Positions 45,477-54,520 of a stretch of DNA of 64,000 nt are shown in pieces. The stretch's first letter is position 1. Every line of letters begins with the position of its first letter. Source of the DNA: Gammaproteobacteria bacterium (GTDB lineage Bacteria; Pseudomonadota; Gammaproteobacteria; Burkholderiales; Burkholderiaceae_C). Below the pieces are notes generated by a model. The model was not told where the DNA came from and searched no databases. It saw only the letters and a list, made by a program, of their open reading frames with translations. Position numbers and translations under genes: made by a program. The stretch is taken from NCBI GenBank assembly GCA_018828125.1, contig JAHJWB010000001.1, positions 558,001-622,000 on the forward strand. Direction: 5' to 3'.

Positions 45477-47402
45477 ATGACCGACACCTCTTTGGTGCAG
45501 GGCGAATTCGCGCCTGCCGATACTTCCTTTGCTGCCGACCTTTCCGTGCAGTCCTCCCCCCTGGATACCGCCGTGGCCATTGCCGCTGAGGCTGACGCCG
45601 CTGTGACCCCAGAGCCCAATGGCTTCGTGGAACTGGGTCTTGCCCCTGAACTCGTTCAGGCTGTGGCCGACCTGGGCTACACCCAGCCTACCGGCGTGCA
45701 ACTCAAGGCTATTCCCCTGGCCATGGGCAGCGATGCCTCGAAGTTCATCGACTTGATGGTCTCCAGCCAGACCGGCTCTGGCAAGACTGCGGCCTTCCTG
45801 CTGCCGGTGCTGCACACGCTGATCAACCAGCAAGCCGCTGCCGAAGCCGAAGAACGTGCCGCTTTCGAGCGCGCAGTGGCCGAAGCCGCCGAGCGTGGCG
45901 AACCCGCTCCCAAGCGCGCCAAGCGCAAGGACCCCACCAGCTCGCGCAACTTCAAGGCCGCTACCCCTGGCGCCCTGATCCTGTGCCCAACGCGTGAACT
46001 GGCCCAGCAGGTGGCGCACGACGCCATCGATCTGGTCAAGCACTGCCGTGGCCTGCGCGTTGCCAACGTGGTGGGTGGCATGCCTTACCAGCTGCAGATC
46101 GCCAAGCTGCAGAACGCCGACCTCGTGGTCGCCACACCCGGCCGCCTGCTGGACCTGCAGCGCTCGATGCAGATCAAGCTCGACAAGGTGCAGTTCCTGG
46201 TTGTCGACGAAGCAGACCGCATGCTCGACCTGGGCTTCTCGGACGACCTGGCCGAGTTGAACCAGCTGACCGCCCAGCGCAAGCAGACCATGATGTTCAG
46301 CGCCACGTTCGCGCCGCGCATCCAGCAACTGGCCATGCGCGTGATGCACGATGGCGGCTCGTCTGTGCAGAAGGTGACCATCGATTCTCCGCAAGAGAAG
46401 CACGCCAACATCAAGCAAATGCTGTACTGGGCCGACAACGCCCAGCACAAGCGCAAGCTGCTGGACCACTGGCTGCGTGACACCACGATCAACCAGGCCA
46501 TCGTTTTCGCCAGCACCCAGGTGGAGTGCGACGGCCTGGCCAACGACCTGCAGCAAGAGGGCTTCTCGGCCGTGGCACTGCACGGTGCCCTGAGCCAGGG
46601 CCTGCGCAACCGCCGCCTGATGGCGCTGCGCGCTGGCCAGGTGCAGATCCTGGTGGCGACCGATGTGGCTGCCCGCGGCATCGACGTGCCCACGATCACC
46701 CACGTGTTCAACTTCGGCCTGCCCATGAAAGCAGAGGACTACACCCACCGCATCGGCCGTACCGGCCGTGCCGGCCGCGACGGCCTGGCGGTGACCTTCG
46801 CCGAGTTCCGTGATCGCCGCAAGATCTTCGACATTGAAAGCTATAGCCGCCAGCAGTTCAAGTCGGAAGTGATCGCCGGCATGGAGCCTTCGCAGCGTTC
46901 GCCCCAGGCGCCGCGCGGTGGCGACTTCGGCGGTGGCCGTGGCGCCCCAGGCCGCTCGTACGACAACCGTGAAAACCCATCGCGCGGCCGGTTCAACGGC
47001 CCCGCACGTGGCAATGACCGCGGTGGCAACGATCGTGGCGGTTTCGGTGGTGGCTTTGGCGGCGGCTTTGCCGGCCGTGGCAGCGACAACCGCGGCGCCC
47101 CCCAGGGTGGCGGCCGTGAAGGTGGCTACCAGGGTGGCAACGGTGGCGGCGGCTACGGCGCTCCCCGTGAAGACCGTGGTTTCGGTGGTGGCGCTCCGCG
47201 CCGCGATGCCGATGGCTATGGCCGCAAGCCAGGCTTCGGTGACGCGGGCCAGGGCCGCTTCGCCCCCCGTGCCGACGCTGGCGCACCGCGTGGTGACTTC
47301 GCTCCCCGCAAGCCCGCATTCTCCAAGCCAGCCGGCGCTGGAGGCGGCAAGCCGTTCGTGGCCCACGACGCACGCAAGCGTCCTGCCCGTCCTGCTCGCT
47401 GA
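45477..47402 (+). CDS. rhlE: DEAD-box RNA helicase, RhlE type, with glycine-rich tail
   Basis: A 641-residue ATP-dependent RNA helicase. An acidic, low-complexity N-terminus (about 1-45) precedes the Q motif (GYTQPTGVQLKAIP), motif I SSQTGSGKTAAF, motif II VDEADRMLDLGF, motif III FSATF, and motif VI HRIGRTGRAGR. Motif I is followed by a 40-residue basic insert (EAEERAAFERAVAEAAERGE). The last 190 residues are rich in glycine, arginine and aspartate (FGGGFGGGFAGRG), typical of RNA-binding tails. It acts in RNA or ribosome remodelling, often cold-related. GTG 45462 is an alternative start. A strong terminator follows. Confidence 0.9.
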   Translation: MTDTSLVQGEFAPADTSFAADLSVQSSPLDTAVAIAAEADAAVTPEPNGFVELGLAPELVQAVADLGYTQPTGVQLKAIPLAMGSDASKFIDLMVSSQTGSGKTAAFLLPVLHTLINQQAAAEAEERAAFERAVAEAAERGEPAPKRAKRKDPTSSRNFKAATPGALILCPTRELAQQVAHDAIDLVKHCRGLRVANVVGGMPYQLQIAKLQNADLVVATPGRLLDLQRSMQIKLDKVQFLVVDEADRMLDLGFSDDLAELNQLTAQRKQTMMFSATFAPRIQQLAMRVMHDGGSSVQKVTIDSPQEKHANIKQMLYWADNAQHKRKLLDHWLRDTTINQAIVFASTQVECDGLANDLQQEGFSAVALHGALSQGLRNRRLMALRAGQVQILVATDVAARGIDVPTITHVFNFGLPMKAEDYTHRIGRTGRAGRDGLAVTFAEFRDRRKIFDIESYSRQQFKSEVIAGMEPSQRSPQAPRGGDFGGGRGAPGRSYDNRENPSRGRFNGPARGNDRGGNDRGGFGGGFGGGFAGRGSDNRGAPQGGGREGGYQGGNGGGGYGAPREDRGFGGGAPRRDADGYGRKPGFGDAGQGRFAPRADAGAPRGDFAPRKPAFSKPAGAGGGKPFVAHDARKRPARPAR

Positions 47403-47433
47403 TTGCACAGGCACCCTAGTCTGAAGGATCATG

Positions 47434-47467
47434 AAGGGCTGGCACCGCAAGGTGCCAGCCCTTTTTT
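47434..47467. terminator. Strong rho-independent terminator after the helicase gene
   Basis: Arms AAGGGCTGGCACC (47434-47446) and GGTGCCAGCCCTTTTTT around the tetraloop GCAA. The stem is perfect. Confidence 0.95.
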
Positions 47468-47538
47468 GCGTCGACAGCTTGCACAGGCCCGGTTTTCCCT
47501 GGACATGTCGTCAATAATTGCCCACGGAGGAAATTGTC

Positions 47539-49008
47539 GTGGTGTCATCTCTATCCTCGGGGGCCGACTACGAGCACATGTTCGAGTTGACGCCCGTGTC
47601 GTTGTGGCTGGAGGACTTCAGCGAACTCAAGCAGCTGTTCGACGGCTGGCGCGCGCAAGGGGTGACCGATATCCGCGCGCACCTATCCGAGGACCGGGCC
47701 CGCCTGCGCCAGTGCAGCGCGTCGCTGCGCGTCCTGCAGGTCAACCGCCGCACGCTGGAGCTGTTCTCTGCCGACAGCCTAGAGCACCTGGTCGTCAACC
47801 TGGACAAGGTCTTTCGCGACGACCGGCACGACACCGCGGCGCACGAGTTGGCGCAGCTGTGGGATGGGCAACTGGAGTTTTCCAACCAGACGGTGAACTA
47901 TGCGCTTGATGGCCGGCGCCTGGATGTGCAGGTGCGTGCGCGCATCCTGCCGGGCCACGAGCACGACTGGAGTCGTGTGCTCGTTTCGCTGGAAGACAAC
48001 ACTGTGCAGTTCAACGATGCGCGCCGCATCCAGCGCAGCGAGCAGTACGCGCGCGACCTGTTCGAACATTCGCCCGTATCGCTGTGGGTCGAGGATTTCA
48101 GCGCGGTCAAGAACCTGCTCGATGGCGTGCGTGCGCAGGGCATCGGCGATTTCAAGACCTTCCTCAAGGTGCACCCCGACTTTGTGGCCCGCTGCATGCA
48201 GGAGATCCGCGTCATCGACGTGAACCAGCAGACCTTGCGCATGTTCGGTGCCTCCAGCAAGGAGATGCTGCTCAACAGCATCGGCCGCGTGTTCCGTGGG
48301 GAGATGCACGAATCCTTCGGCGAACAACTGCAGGACCTGTGGGAGGGCAAGACCTTCCAGCAGCGCGAGGTGGTGAACTATTCGCTCTCGGGCGATGCGG
48401 TGAACATCCACATGCAGTTCTCGGTGCTCGACAGCCACCGGCATGACTGGGGCCTGGTGCTGCTGTCGCTAGTGGACATCACCGCGCGCAAGAAGGCCGA
48501 GGCCTACCTCGAGTACCTGGGTAAGCACGACGTGCTGACCCAGTTGCGCAACCGCGCCTTCTATGCCGAAGAGCTCAACCGGCTCACGCGCAAGGGGCCT
48601 TGGCCTCTGTCCGTCATCGCCATCGACCTCAACGGCCTCAAGGTCGTCAACGATGAGCAGGGCCATGCGGCCGGTGACTCCATGCTGCGCCGCGTGGGCG
48701 AGGTGCTGGCCAAGGCCGTGGATGCCCCGGCCTGTGCGGCACGCATTGGTGGCGACGAGTTCACCGTGCTGCTGCCGGGCACCGACGAGCGCGGCGCCCT
48801 GGCATTGCAGGAGCGCATCATCTCCATGCTGGACCTGAACAACCAGTTCTACCCCGGCCAGCACCTGAGCCTGGCCATGGGCATTGCCAGCTGCCAGTCC
48901 GGCGACGCGGTGGAGGCCACCATCAACCGTGCCGACCAAGCCATGTACGCGGAAAAGAACCGCTACTACCAGCAAAAGGACAAGGACCGCCGGCAGTCGT
49001 GCCCGTGA
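47539..49008 (+). CDS. PAS-PAS-GGDEF diguanylate cyclase
   Basis: A 489-residue soluble protein. Two duplicated PAS-like domains (about 8-140 and 165-300) share the block PVSLW(L/V)EDFS...QG(V/I)xD and VNxxTLxxF. A GGDEF domain (about 315-480) with the intact active site G404GDEF408 follows, so it should make c-di-GMP. The RxxD inhibitory site normally five residues before GGDEF is replaced (A-P-A-C), so product inhibition is unlikely. The GTG at 47539 has GGAGG 8 nt upstream; a TTG at 47518 is less likely. It lies next to the cellulose operon, whose BcsA and BcsE bind c-di-GMP, and is convergent with the MFS gene. Confidence 0.92.
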   Translation: MVSSLSSGADYEHMFELTPVSLWLEDFSELKQLFDGWRAQGVTDIRAHLSEDRARLRQCSASLRVLQVNRRTLELFSADSLEHLVVNLDKVFRDDRHDTAAHELAQLWDGQLEFSNQTVNYALDGRRLDVQVRARILPGHEHDWSRVLVSLEDNTVQFNDARRIQRSEQYARDLFEHSPVSLWVEDFSAVKNLLDGVRAQGIGDFKTFLKVHPDFVARCMQEIRVIDVNQQTLRMFGASSKEMLLNSIGRVFRGEMHESFGEQLQDLWEGKTFQQREVVNYSLSGDAVNIHMQFSVLDSHRHDWGLVLLSLVDITARKKAEAYLEYLGKHDVLTQLRNRAFYAEELNRLTRKGPWPLSVIAIDLNGLKVVNDEQGHAAGDSMLRRVGEVLAKAVDAPACAARIGGDEFTVLLPGTDERGALALQERIISMLDLNNQFYPGQHLSLAMGIASCQSGDAVEATINRADQAMYAEKNRYYQQKDKDRRQSCP

Positions 49009-49039
49009 TGCCGCAGTTGCTTGAAGCAGCGGTGGCCGG

Positions 49040-50272
49040 TCAGAAATTGACGGGCGCGCGGCCGATGTCGGGCCAGCGGTGGTGCAGGTAGATCCACGAC
49101 ATCAGGCCGATGCACAGCATCAGCAGCGAGGACAGGGCCAGTAGAACGGTCGAATGCATCACCAGCGGTGCGATCACGCCGGCCACCAGCCCGTTAGCCG
49201 TGGAGCCCACGAAGGCCTGCATCGACGAGGCCATGCCCCTGCGTTCGGGGTGCAGGTCCAGCACCAGCAGCGTCACCACCGGCACCATGAGGGCCCAGCC
49301 AAAGGCAAAAACCGCAATGGGCAGCAGCGCCCACCAGGCATGGGGCGGGAACAGCAGGTTGGTCGCCAGGTTGAGCAGCGCCACCGTGAACATGATCAGA
49401 AAGCCGTGGCGGATCTGCCGCTTGGGCGGGATGCGGCCGGCAAGGCGGCCGCTGAGCCAGGCGCCACCCATGATGCCCGAGATGGTCAGGATGAAGAACC
49501 AGAAGAACTGTGTGGGTGCCAGCGACAGGTGATTGCCAAGGAAGGCAGGTGCCGACAGCACATACAGGAACATACCGTTAAAGGGCACGCCGCTGGCCAA
49601 CGCCAGCAGCACGAAGCGCGCGCTGGAGCCGAGCTGCACGTAGCCCTGCATCAGGTGGCGCACGTTGAAGGGCTGGCGCTGCTCAATGTGCAGCGTCTCG
49701 GGCAGCAACCGGTAGTTGGCCGTCCACAGCACTACGCCCACCAGGGACAGGAACCAGAAGATGCTGTGCCAGCCGGTGTGCACGAACAGCCACCCGCCGA
49801 TGATGGGTGCGATGGCAGGGGCCACGCCGAAGTAGATCGTGACTTGGCTCATCACCTTCTGGGCCTGGGCGGGCGGGAACATGTCGCGTATCACCGCGCG
49901 CGATACCACGATGCCTGCGCCCGTGGACAGGCCCTGCAGCGCGCGGAACACCACCAGCTGCCCGATGGTCTGCGACAGTGCGCAGCCGGCCGAAGCCAGC
50001 GTGAACACCGCGATGCCCCACAGGATCACCGGCCGGCGGCCGAAGCTGTCGGCCAGCGCACCGTGGAACAGGCTCATGAAGGCGAAGCCGAACAGGTAGG
50101 CCGAGAGCGTCTGCTGCATCTCCACCGGTGTCGCTCCCAGCGCCGCCGCGATGCCCGAAAACGCCGGAATGTAGGTGTCGATGGAGAACGGCCCCAGCAT
50201 GCCCAGCACCGCCAGCAACACCGCGAGGGCCCAGCGGGGTGCTTTCCAGAGCAGGTGGGCTTGTGGGTTCAT
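49040..50272 (-). CDS. MFS drug efflux transporter, Bcr/CflA type
   Basis: A 410-residue transporter with about 12 membrane helices. Features are LGPFSIDTYIPAFSGIAAAL in helix 1, the MFS motif A region GALADSFGRRPVILWG, and RALQGLSTGAGIVVSRAVIRD, which is close to the Bcr/CflA signature. The likely role is export of drugs or small metabolites. Start 50272 gives the normal N-terminus; the in-frame extension upstream is Arg/Ser/Pro-rich. There is no clear Shine-Dalgarno sequence. It lies 166 bp downstream of bcsG on the same strand and is probably a separate unit. Confidence 0.9.
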   Translation of the reverse strand: MNPQAHLLWKAPRWALAVLLAVLGMLGPFSIDTYIPAFSGIAAALGATPVEMQQTLSAYLFGFAFMSLFHGALADSFGRRPVILWGIAVFTLASAGCALSQTIGQLVVFRALQGLSTGAGIVVSRAVIRDMFPPAQAQKVMSQVTIYFGVAPAIAPIIGGWLFVHTGWHSIFWFLSLVGVVLWTANYRLLPETLHIEQRQPFNVRHLMQGYVQLGSSARFVLLALASGVPFNGMFLYVLSAPAFLGNHLSLAPTQFFWFFILTISGIMGGAWLSGRLAGRIPPKRQIRHGFLIMFTVALLNLATNLLFPPHAWWALLPIAVFAFGWALMVPVVTLLVLDLHPERRGMASSMQAFVGSTANGLVAGVIAPLVMHSTVLLALSSLLMLCIGLMSWIYLHHRWPDIGRAPVNF

Positions 50273-50438
50273 GCGGGAGGGGCCGGGAGTTCGTGACGGG
50301 AGGTGCCGCAGGTGGGCAGGAAAGAGGCCCGACGCGTGGCGGGCTCTCCGGCTGATTATGCGGGAAGCGGCGGACTGCGGCACGGTGCCAGCGCAATCCC
50401 CGCACCAGATTGGGGCTGGGAGCGTGCGCCTCCGGGCG

Positions 50439-52013
50439 TCAGTAGGTATACGGAATCCACTCTCCGTTGCCCGACTTCATCATGAACTTGCCGGCTGCGT
50501 TGCGCATCACGATCACATCCGCGTTCTCCGAGACGAAAGGCGTGGTCTCGGGGGCCTGCAGACGCTCTGCCAGCGGGCGGGCCGTTGCCGCGTAGGGGTT
50601 GTCGGCCAGCATGTCGCCCAGCAGCGTGAACAGGCCCAGGTAGCTCATGGGCTGGCTCACCACCACCGGCGCGGCGGGCGGCGCGTCCGCAGCCTTTTTC
50701 ATGCCGACCAGCTTCACGGCGGCCGGCACGAGGGTGATGCGTGGGCCCGGGATCTCGCGCATGCCCGAGATCTGGATCTTGTCGCCGCGCAGCGAGGCGC
50801 CATGCTCGGGCACCAGCACCACCACCACCGGGCGGCCGGCGCTCTCCAGTTCCGTGATGAATTTGTCGAAGTCGGCCATCAGCTGCACCAGGCGCGGCTT
50901 GTAGGTATCGAGGCTGCTGCGCGAGCTCATGCCCGGCACGCGGTTGCCGTCGTGCAGCGATATGGTGTTGTAGTACAGCGCCACGGGCGCGCCGTCGCCT
51001 TGGGCGATGCGCTTTTTCCACCACTGCGAGAGCAGCGCATGGTCGTTGTAGATCGGCGAGCCATCAAAATTTTGCATGTGCACCGGCGCATCTTGGTTGC
51101 GCTGCAGCTTGCCGGCTAGGCCCCCACGCTGCTCCAGCGTGTGGGCGAACTCCTCGTACACGCCATCGTGGTTGAGCAGGCCCGCCGTCTGGTAGCCGAG
51201 CTTTTCCAGGTTGGGGAACACATAGCACTGCGGATCGATGCCCTCGTACAGCTTCTTGTGCTGCATCTGCCCGCAGGAGCCGTGCAGCACCCGCAGCGAG
51301 GCCGGGCCGCTGTAGCTGGCCGCGCTGTTGAAGTTGGTGAACAGCACATCGAAGCGCTGCAGCAGCGGGTGGTTGCGCTGGTCCACGAAATCCATGTCGT
51401 CCCAGGACAGCGAGCACACGTGCAGCAGGATGATGTCGAAGGGCGGCGTGCCGCCGGCGGCCGAGGTGAACTGCAGGCGTTTCTGGCCCTCGCTGGCGTA
51501 GAACTTCTGCAAAAGGGCGTCGGGGTTCGAGGCATCGGCCGGCTGCGTGCCATCTCCCCGGCTGGCCAGGGTGCCGCCGGCTTCACTTTCCTGGGCCTTG
51601 TGCTCCTGGATGGCCGCCACCAGCGGCACGCTAAGGATGCCGACCAGGGCAAACGTGGCAAAGCGCACGCGACGTGCCAGCGCTGCGTAGAGGAACAGTC
51701 CGGCAATGGCCAGCACCAGCGCCACAGGATTCACCAGCCGCGTGGCGAGCTCCAACCAGTAGTCCGTGCTGAAGCCGGCCAGCGCCTTGAGCTGCGAGAG
51801 CACGCGTGCCGGCGTAGGCAGGTAGGAGTCGTGGTAGAGCAGCGCCAGCGCTGCCGGCCAGGCCAGCACCGCGCGGGTGCGCCGTAGCAGCCGGTGGCCA
51901 ATGGGTGGCAGCAGCGCCAGCCACAGAAGCAGGTTCAGCCACCAATTGAAGCCGATGTAGCCGGTAAAGGTGAGGCCGACCTTGGCCAGGAAATACAGGT
52001 TCCAGTAGCTCAT
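50439..52013 (-). CDS. bcsG: Cellulose phosphoethanolamine transferase BcsG
   Basis: A 524-residue inner-membrane enzyme that adds phosphoethanolamine to cellulose. Four to five N-terminal helices (about 5-130) are followed by a periplasmic alkaline-phosphatase-like domain. Residues matching the known zinc site and nucleophile are C200 in LLHVCSLSWDD, S235 in ASYSGPASLR (nucleophile candidate), and E403-H404 in LVPEHGAS. LLHGSCGQ-like residues follow the nucleophile. Start overlaps the bcsA stop by four bases (ATGA). It is the last gene of the bcs operon. With BcsE and BcsF it marks a type-II, pEtN-cellulose system. Confidence 0.95.
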   Translation of the reverse strand: MSYWNLYFLAKVGLTFTGYIGFNWWLNLLLWLALLPPIGHRLLRRTRAVLAWPAALALLYHDSYLPTPARVLSQLKALAGFSTDYWLELATRLVNPVALVLAIAGLFLYAALARRVRFATFALVGILSVPLVAAIQEHKAQESEAGGTLASRGDGTQPADASNPDALLQKFYASEGQKRLQFTSAAGGTPPFDIILLHVCSLSWDDMDFVDQRNHPLLQRFDVLFTNFNSAASYSGPASLRVLHGSCGQMQHKKLYEGIDPQCYVFPNLEKLGYQTAGLLNHDGVYEEFAHTLEQRGGLAGKLQRNQDAPVHMQNFDGSPIYNDHALLSQWWKKRIAQGDGAPVALYYNTISLHDGNRVPGMSSRSSLDTYKPRLVQLMADFDKFITELESAGRPVVVVLVPEHGASLRGDKIQISGMREIPGPRITLVPAAVKLVGMKKAADAPPAAPVVVSQPMSYLGLFTLLGDMLADNPYAATARPLAERLQAPETTPFVSENADVIVMRNAAGKFMMKSGNGEWIPYTY

Positions 52014-54520
52014 GCACGCAGCCTCTGTTGCCCGCGCAGGCCACCCAGCGGCCAGCGGGCCTTGGTGGCATCCGCCAGCGATTCCCAGAACTTGCGGTAG
52101 CCCAGCACCCCCAGTTGCGCGATCTCCTGCAGACCGTGCAAAGGGCGGTCGGTGTCATGGCTGTCGTTCCACTCGCGCCAGGTGTCGGGGCGCGCGAAGG
52201 TGCACTGCACCAGGTCGATCTGTTGTTCGCGGGTCATGGGGTCAAATTGCAGGCCCGTGGCGCTCTGGCCCCGGTGCAGCATGATGGTGGCAGGGAAGGT
52301 GCACTCGGTGTTGCCGCGCCACAGGCCCACCTGGACCTGCTCGCCCACGGTGAGCTGCGTGCCTTGCGGCAGCTGCAGGCCCACGCCGGTCATCGAGAAA
52401 TCGGTGCACACGGCCGTCAGCACACTGCCGTCGTCCTGGTACAGGGTGGCCTGCAGCTGCGTGGACACGCGGTGCATGCGGCGCACCTGGCGTGCCTCGG
52501 AGGCCACGCCCAGCGCCGCGCCCAGCATCAGGATGCTGTAGGTGGTCCACAGCAGGTTCAGCAGCACCGTGGCCGTCTCCTCGGTGTTCCAGAAGAACAG
52601 GCGCATGAGCCCCATGCCGAAGGCGGCGAAGTTCAGCAGCACCAGCACCGTGTAGGGGCGCGAGATCACCCAGTCGAAATAGGGCTGGTCCACCAGCCCG
52701 CCCTTGGCGGTGACGTTGAACTTGCCCAGGCGCGGGTTGATCAGCGCCACCGTGGTGGGCAGGGCCACGTACCAGGCCAGCACCGTCTCGTAGACCTCGG
52801 CCCAGAATGTGTGCCGGTGCTCGCCCTGCACGTGGGCGTTGGCGATGTTCGATTGCAGGATGTAGGGCAGCACGTACAGCGCGATCATGATGGCGCCGGC
52901 GTTGATGATGTGCCACTCGAAGAACAGGAAGGCCATGGGCGCGGTGAGGAACACCAGCCGCGGCAGCCCGAAGAAGAAGTGGACCATGGCATTGGCATAG
53001 CAGATGCGCTGCCACAGCGTGAGCCCCTTGCCCGTGAAGGGGTTGTCCACGCGGAAGATCTGCGCCATGCCGCGCGCCCAGCGGATGCGCTGGCCCACAT
53101 GGGCCGACAGGCTCTCGGTGGCCAGGCCGGCGGCCTGCGTCTCATTGATGTAGGCCGTGGTGTAGCCGCGCCGGTGCAGCTTGAGGGCCGTGTGCGCGTC
53201 CTCGGTCACCGTCTCCACGGCGATGCCGCCCACTTCCATCAGCGGGCCGCGGCGTATCACCGCGCAGGAGCCGCAGAAGAAGGTGGCGTTCCAGAAATCG
53301 TTGCCGTCCTGGATCAGGCCGTAGAACAGCGCGCCCTCGTTGGGCACGCGGCGGAAGGTGCCCAGGTTGCGCTCGAACGGGTCGGGCGAGAAGAAATGGT
53401 GCGGCGTCTGCAGCATGGCGCACTTGGGGTCGCGCTGGAACCAGCCCACCGCGGTGGTCAGGAAGGAGCGCGTGGGGATGTGGTCGCAGTCGAAGATAGC
53501 GACCAGCTCGCCGGCCGTCTTGGCGAGCGCGTGGTTCAGGTTGCCGGCCTTGGCATGGTTGTTGTCGGGGCGCACGATGTAGCCCACGCCCATGGACTCG
53601 GCGAAAGCGCGAAATTCTTCGCGCCGGCCATCGTCCAGGATGAAGACCTTGACCTTGTCCTCGGGCCATTCCAGCGCCATGGCGGCCAGCACCGTGGTGC
53701 GCACCACGCTCAACGGCTCGTTGTAGGTGGGGATGTACACGTCCACCGTGGGCCACGAGGCCGGCATGCCCTGCAGTGCGGCCGGGCGGCGCTGCAGCGG
53801 CCAGGCGGTCTGGATGAAGCCCAGCACCACCACCAGCCAGGTGTAGGCCTCGGCCGCCAGCAGGCCGTAGCCCAGGAAGGCCTCGATCACCGTGTCGAAC
53901 TCGATGGACGACGTGATGCGCCACCAGGCATAGCGGCCCATGGCCAGCAGGCTGATGGCGGCGAGGGCCAGCGACGGGTAGCGCCCCGGCAGGCGGCGCA
54001 GCACCAGCGACAGGCTCCAGCACAGCAGCATGAACAGGGTCTGCCCGAACCAGTTGAAGGGCGTGGTCATCACGACCAGGCCGGCCACCATGCCCACGGC
54101 CAGCACTGCCCAGCGCAGTCCGGGGATCTCCAGGGCGGGGGACAGCACCTGGTCGGCCAGGCGCATGCCTTTTCCCACATTGACGTGGGCGGCCAGGCGG
54201 TCCATGGCGCGCAGGAACAGCCGGATCGGCCAGAACACGGCGGTCAGCAGCAGTTCCAGGCCCTTCCAGCCCCAGCGCAGCACGAAGGAGAGGCCGGCAA
54301 ACAGCCAGTGCACCGGCTTCAGCAGCCAGGGCAGCAGGGCGCGCTCCGGGGTGGCGGGCAGCACCACGCAGCGCCACAGCCACATCCACCAGGGGGCGCC
54401 GGGTGCCACTTCGAGCTGGCGCGCCAACCAGGCCCACGCCAGGCGCAGCCGCGCGCGGGTGTCTTGCGCTCTCGGGGTGCCAGCGGGCAGGGCCGCGCTG
54501 GTATCGGGTTGCGCCATCAT
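52010..54520 (-). CDS. bcsA: Cellulose synthase catalytic subunit BcsA
   Basis: An 836-residue UDP-glucose-dependent glucosyltransferase and glucan channel. About eight membrane helices flank a family 2 glycosyltransferase domain with D296-D297, D344-x-D346, T439-E440-D441 and the gating motif Q477RIRW481. The C-terminal PilZ domain has R680xxxR684 and D707xSxxG712, the two halves of the c-di-GMP site, so the enzyme should be c-di-GMP activated. Start 54520 (an ATGATG) overlaps the bcsQ stop by four bases. Unusually, bcsB does not follow; it lies at the other end of the operon. Confidence 0.97.
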   Translation of the reverse strand: MMAQPDTSAALPAGTPRAQDTRARLRLAWAWLARQLEVAPGAPWWMWLWRCVVLPATPERALLPWLLKPVHWLFAGLSFVLRWGWKGLELLLTAVFWPIRLFLRAMDRLAAHVNVGKGMRLADQVLSPALEIPGLRWAVLAVGMVAGLVVMTTPFNWFGQTLFMLLCWSLSLVLRRLPGRYPSLALAAISLLAMGRYAWWRITSSIEFDTVIEAFLGYGLLAAEAYTWLVVVLGFIQTAWPLQRRPAALQGMPASWPTVDVYIPTYNEPLSVVRTTVLAAMALEWPEDKVKVFILDDGRREEFRAFAESMGVGYIVRPDNNHAKAGNLNHALAKTAGELVAIFDCDHIPTRSFLTTAVGWFQRDPKCAMLQTPHHFFSPDPFERNLGTFRRVPNEGALFYGLIQDGNDFWNATFFCGSCAVIRRGPLMEVGGIAVETVTEDAHTALKLHRRGYTTAYINETQAAGLATESLSAHVGQRIRWARGMAQIFRVDNPFTGKGLTLWQRICYANAMVHFFFGLPRLVFLTAPMAFLFFEWHIINAGAIMIALYVLPYILQSNIANAHVQGEHRHTFWAEVYETVLAWYVALPTTVALINPRLGKFNVTAKGGLVDQPYFDWVISRPYTVLVLLNFAAFGMGLMRLFFWNTEETATVLLNLLWTTYSILMLGAALGVASEARQVRRMHRVSTQLQATLYQDDGSVLTAVCTDFSMTGVGLQLPQGTQLTVGEQVQVGLWRGNTECTFPATIMLHRGQSATGLQFDPMTREQQIDLVQCTFARPDTWREWNDSHDTDRPLHGLQEIAQLGVLGYRKFWESLADATKARWPLGGLRGQQRLRA

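Noticed and set aside
46835..46860. AAAGCTATAGCCGCCAG in rhlE as another repeat copy
   Set aside because: Only the TAGC part matches. The codons give DIESYSRQQ, a conserved RhlE segment, so it is ordinary coding sequence.
49040..50272. MFS transporter as part of the bcs operon
   Set aside because: It is on the same strand, but a 166-bp gap follows bcsG, the other junctions are coupled, and it belongs to a drug-efflux family not linked to cellulose.
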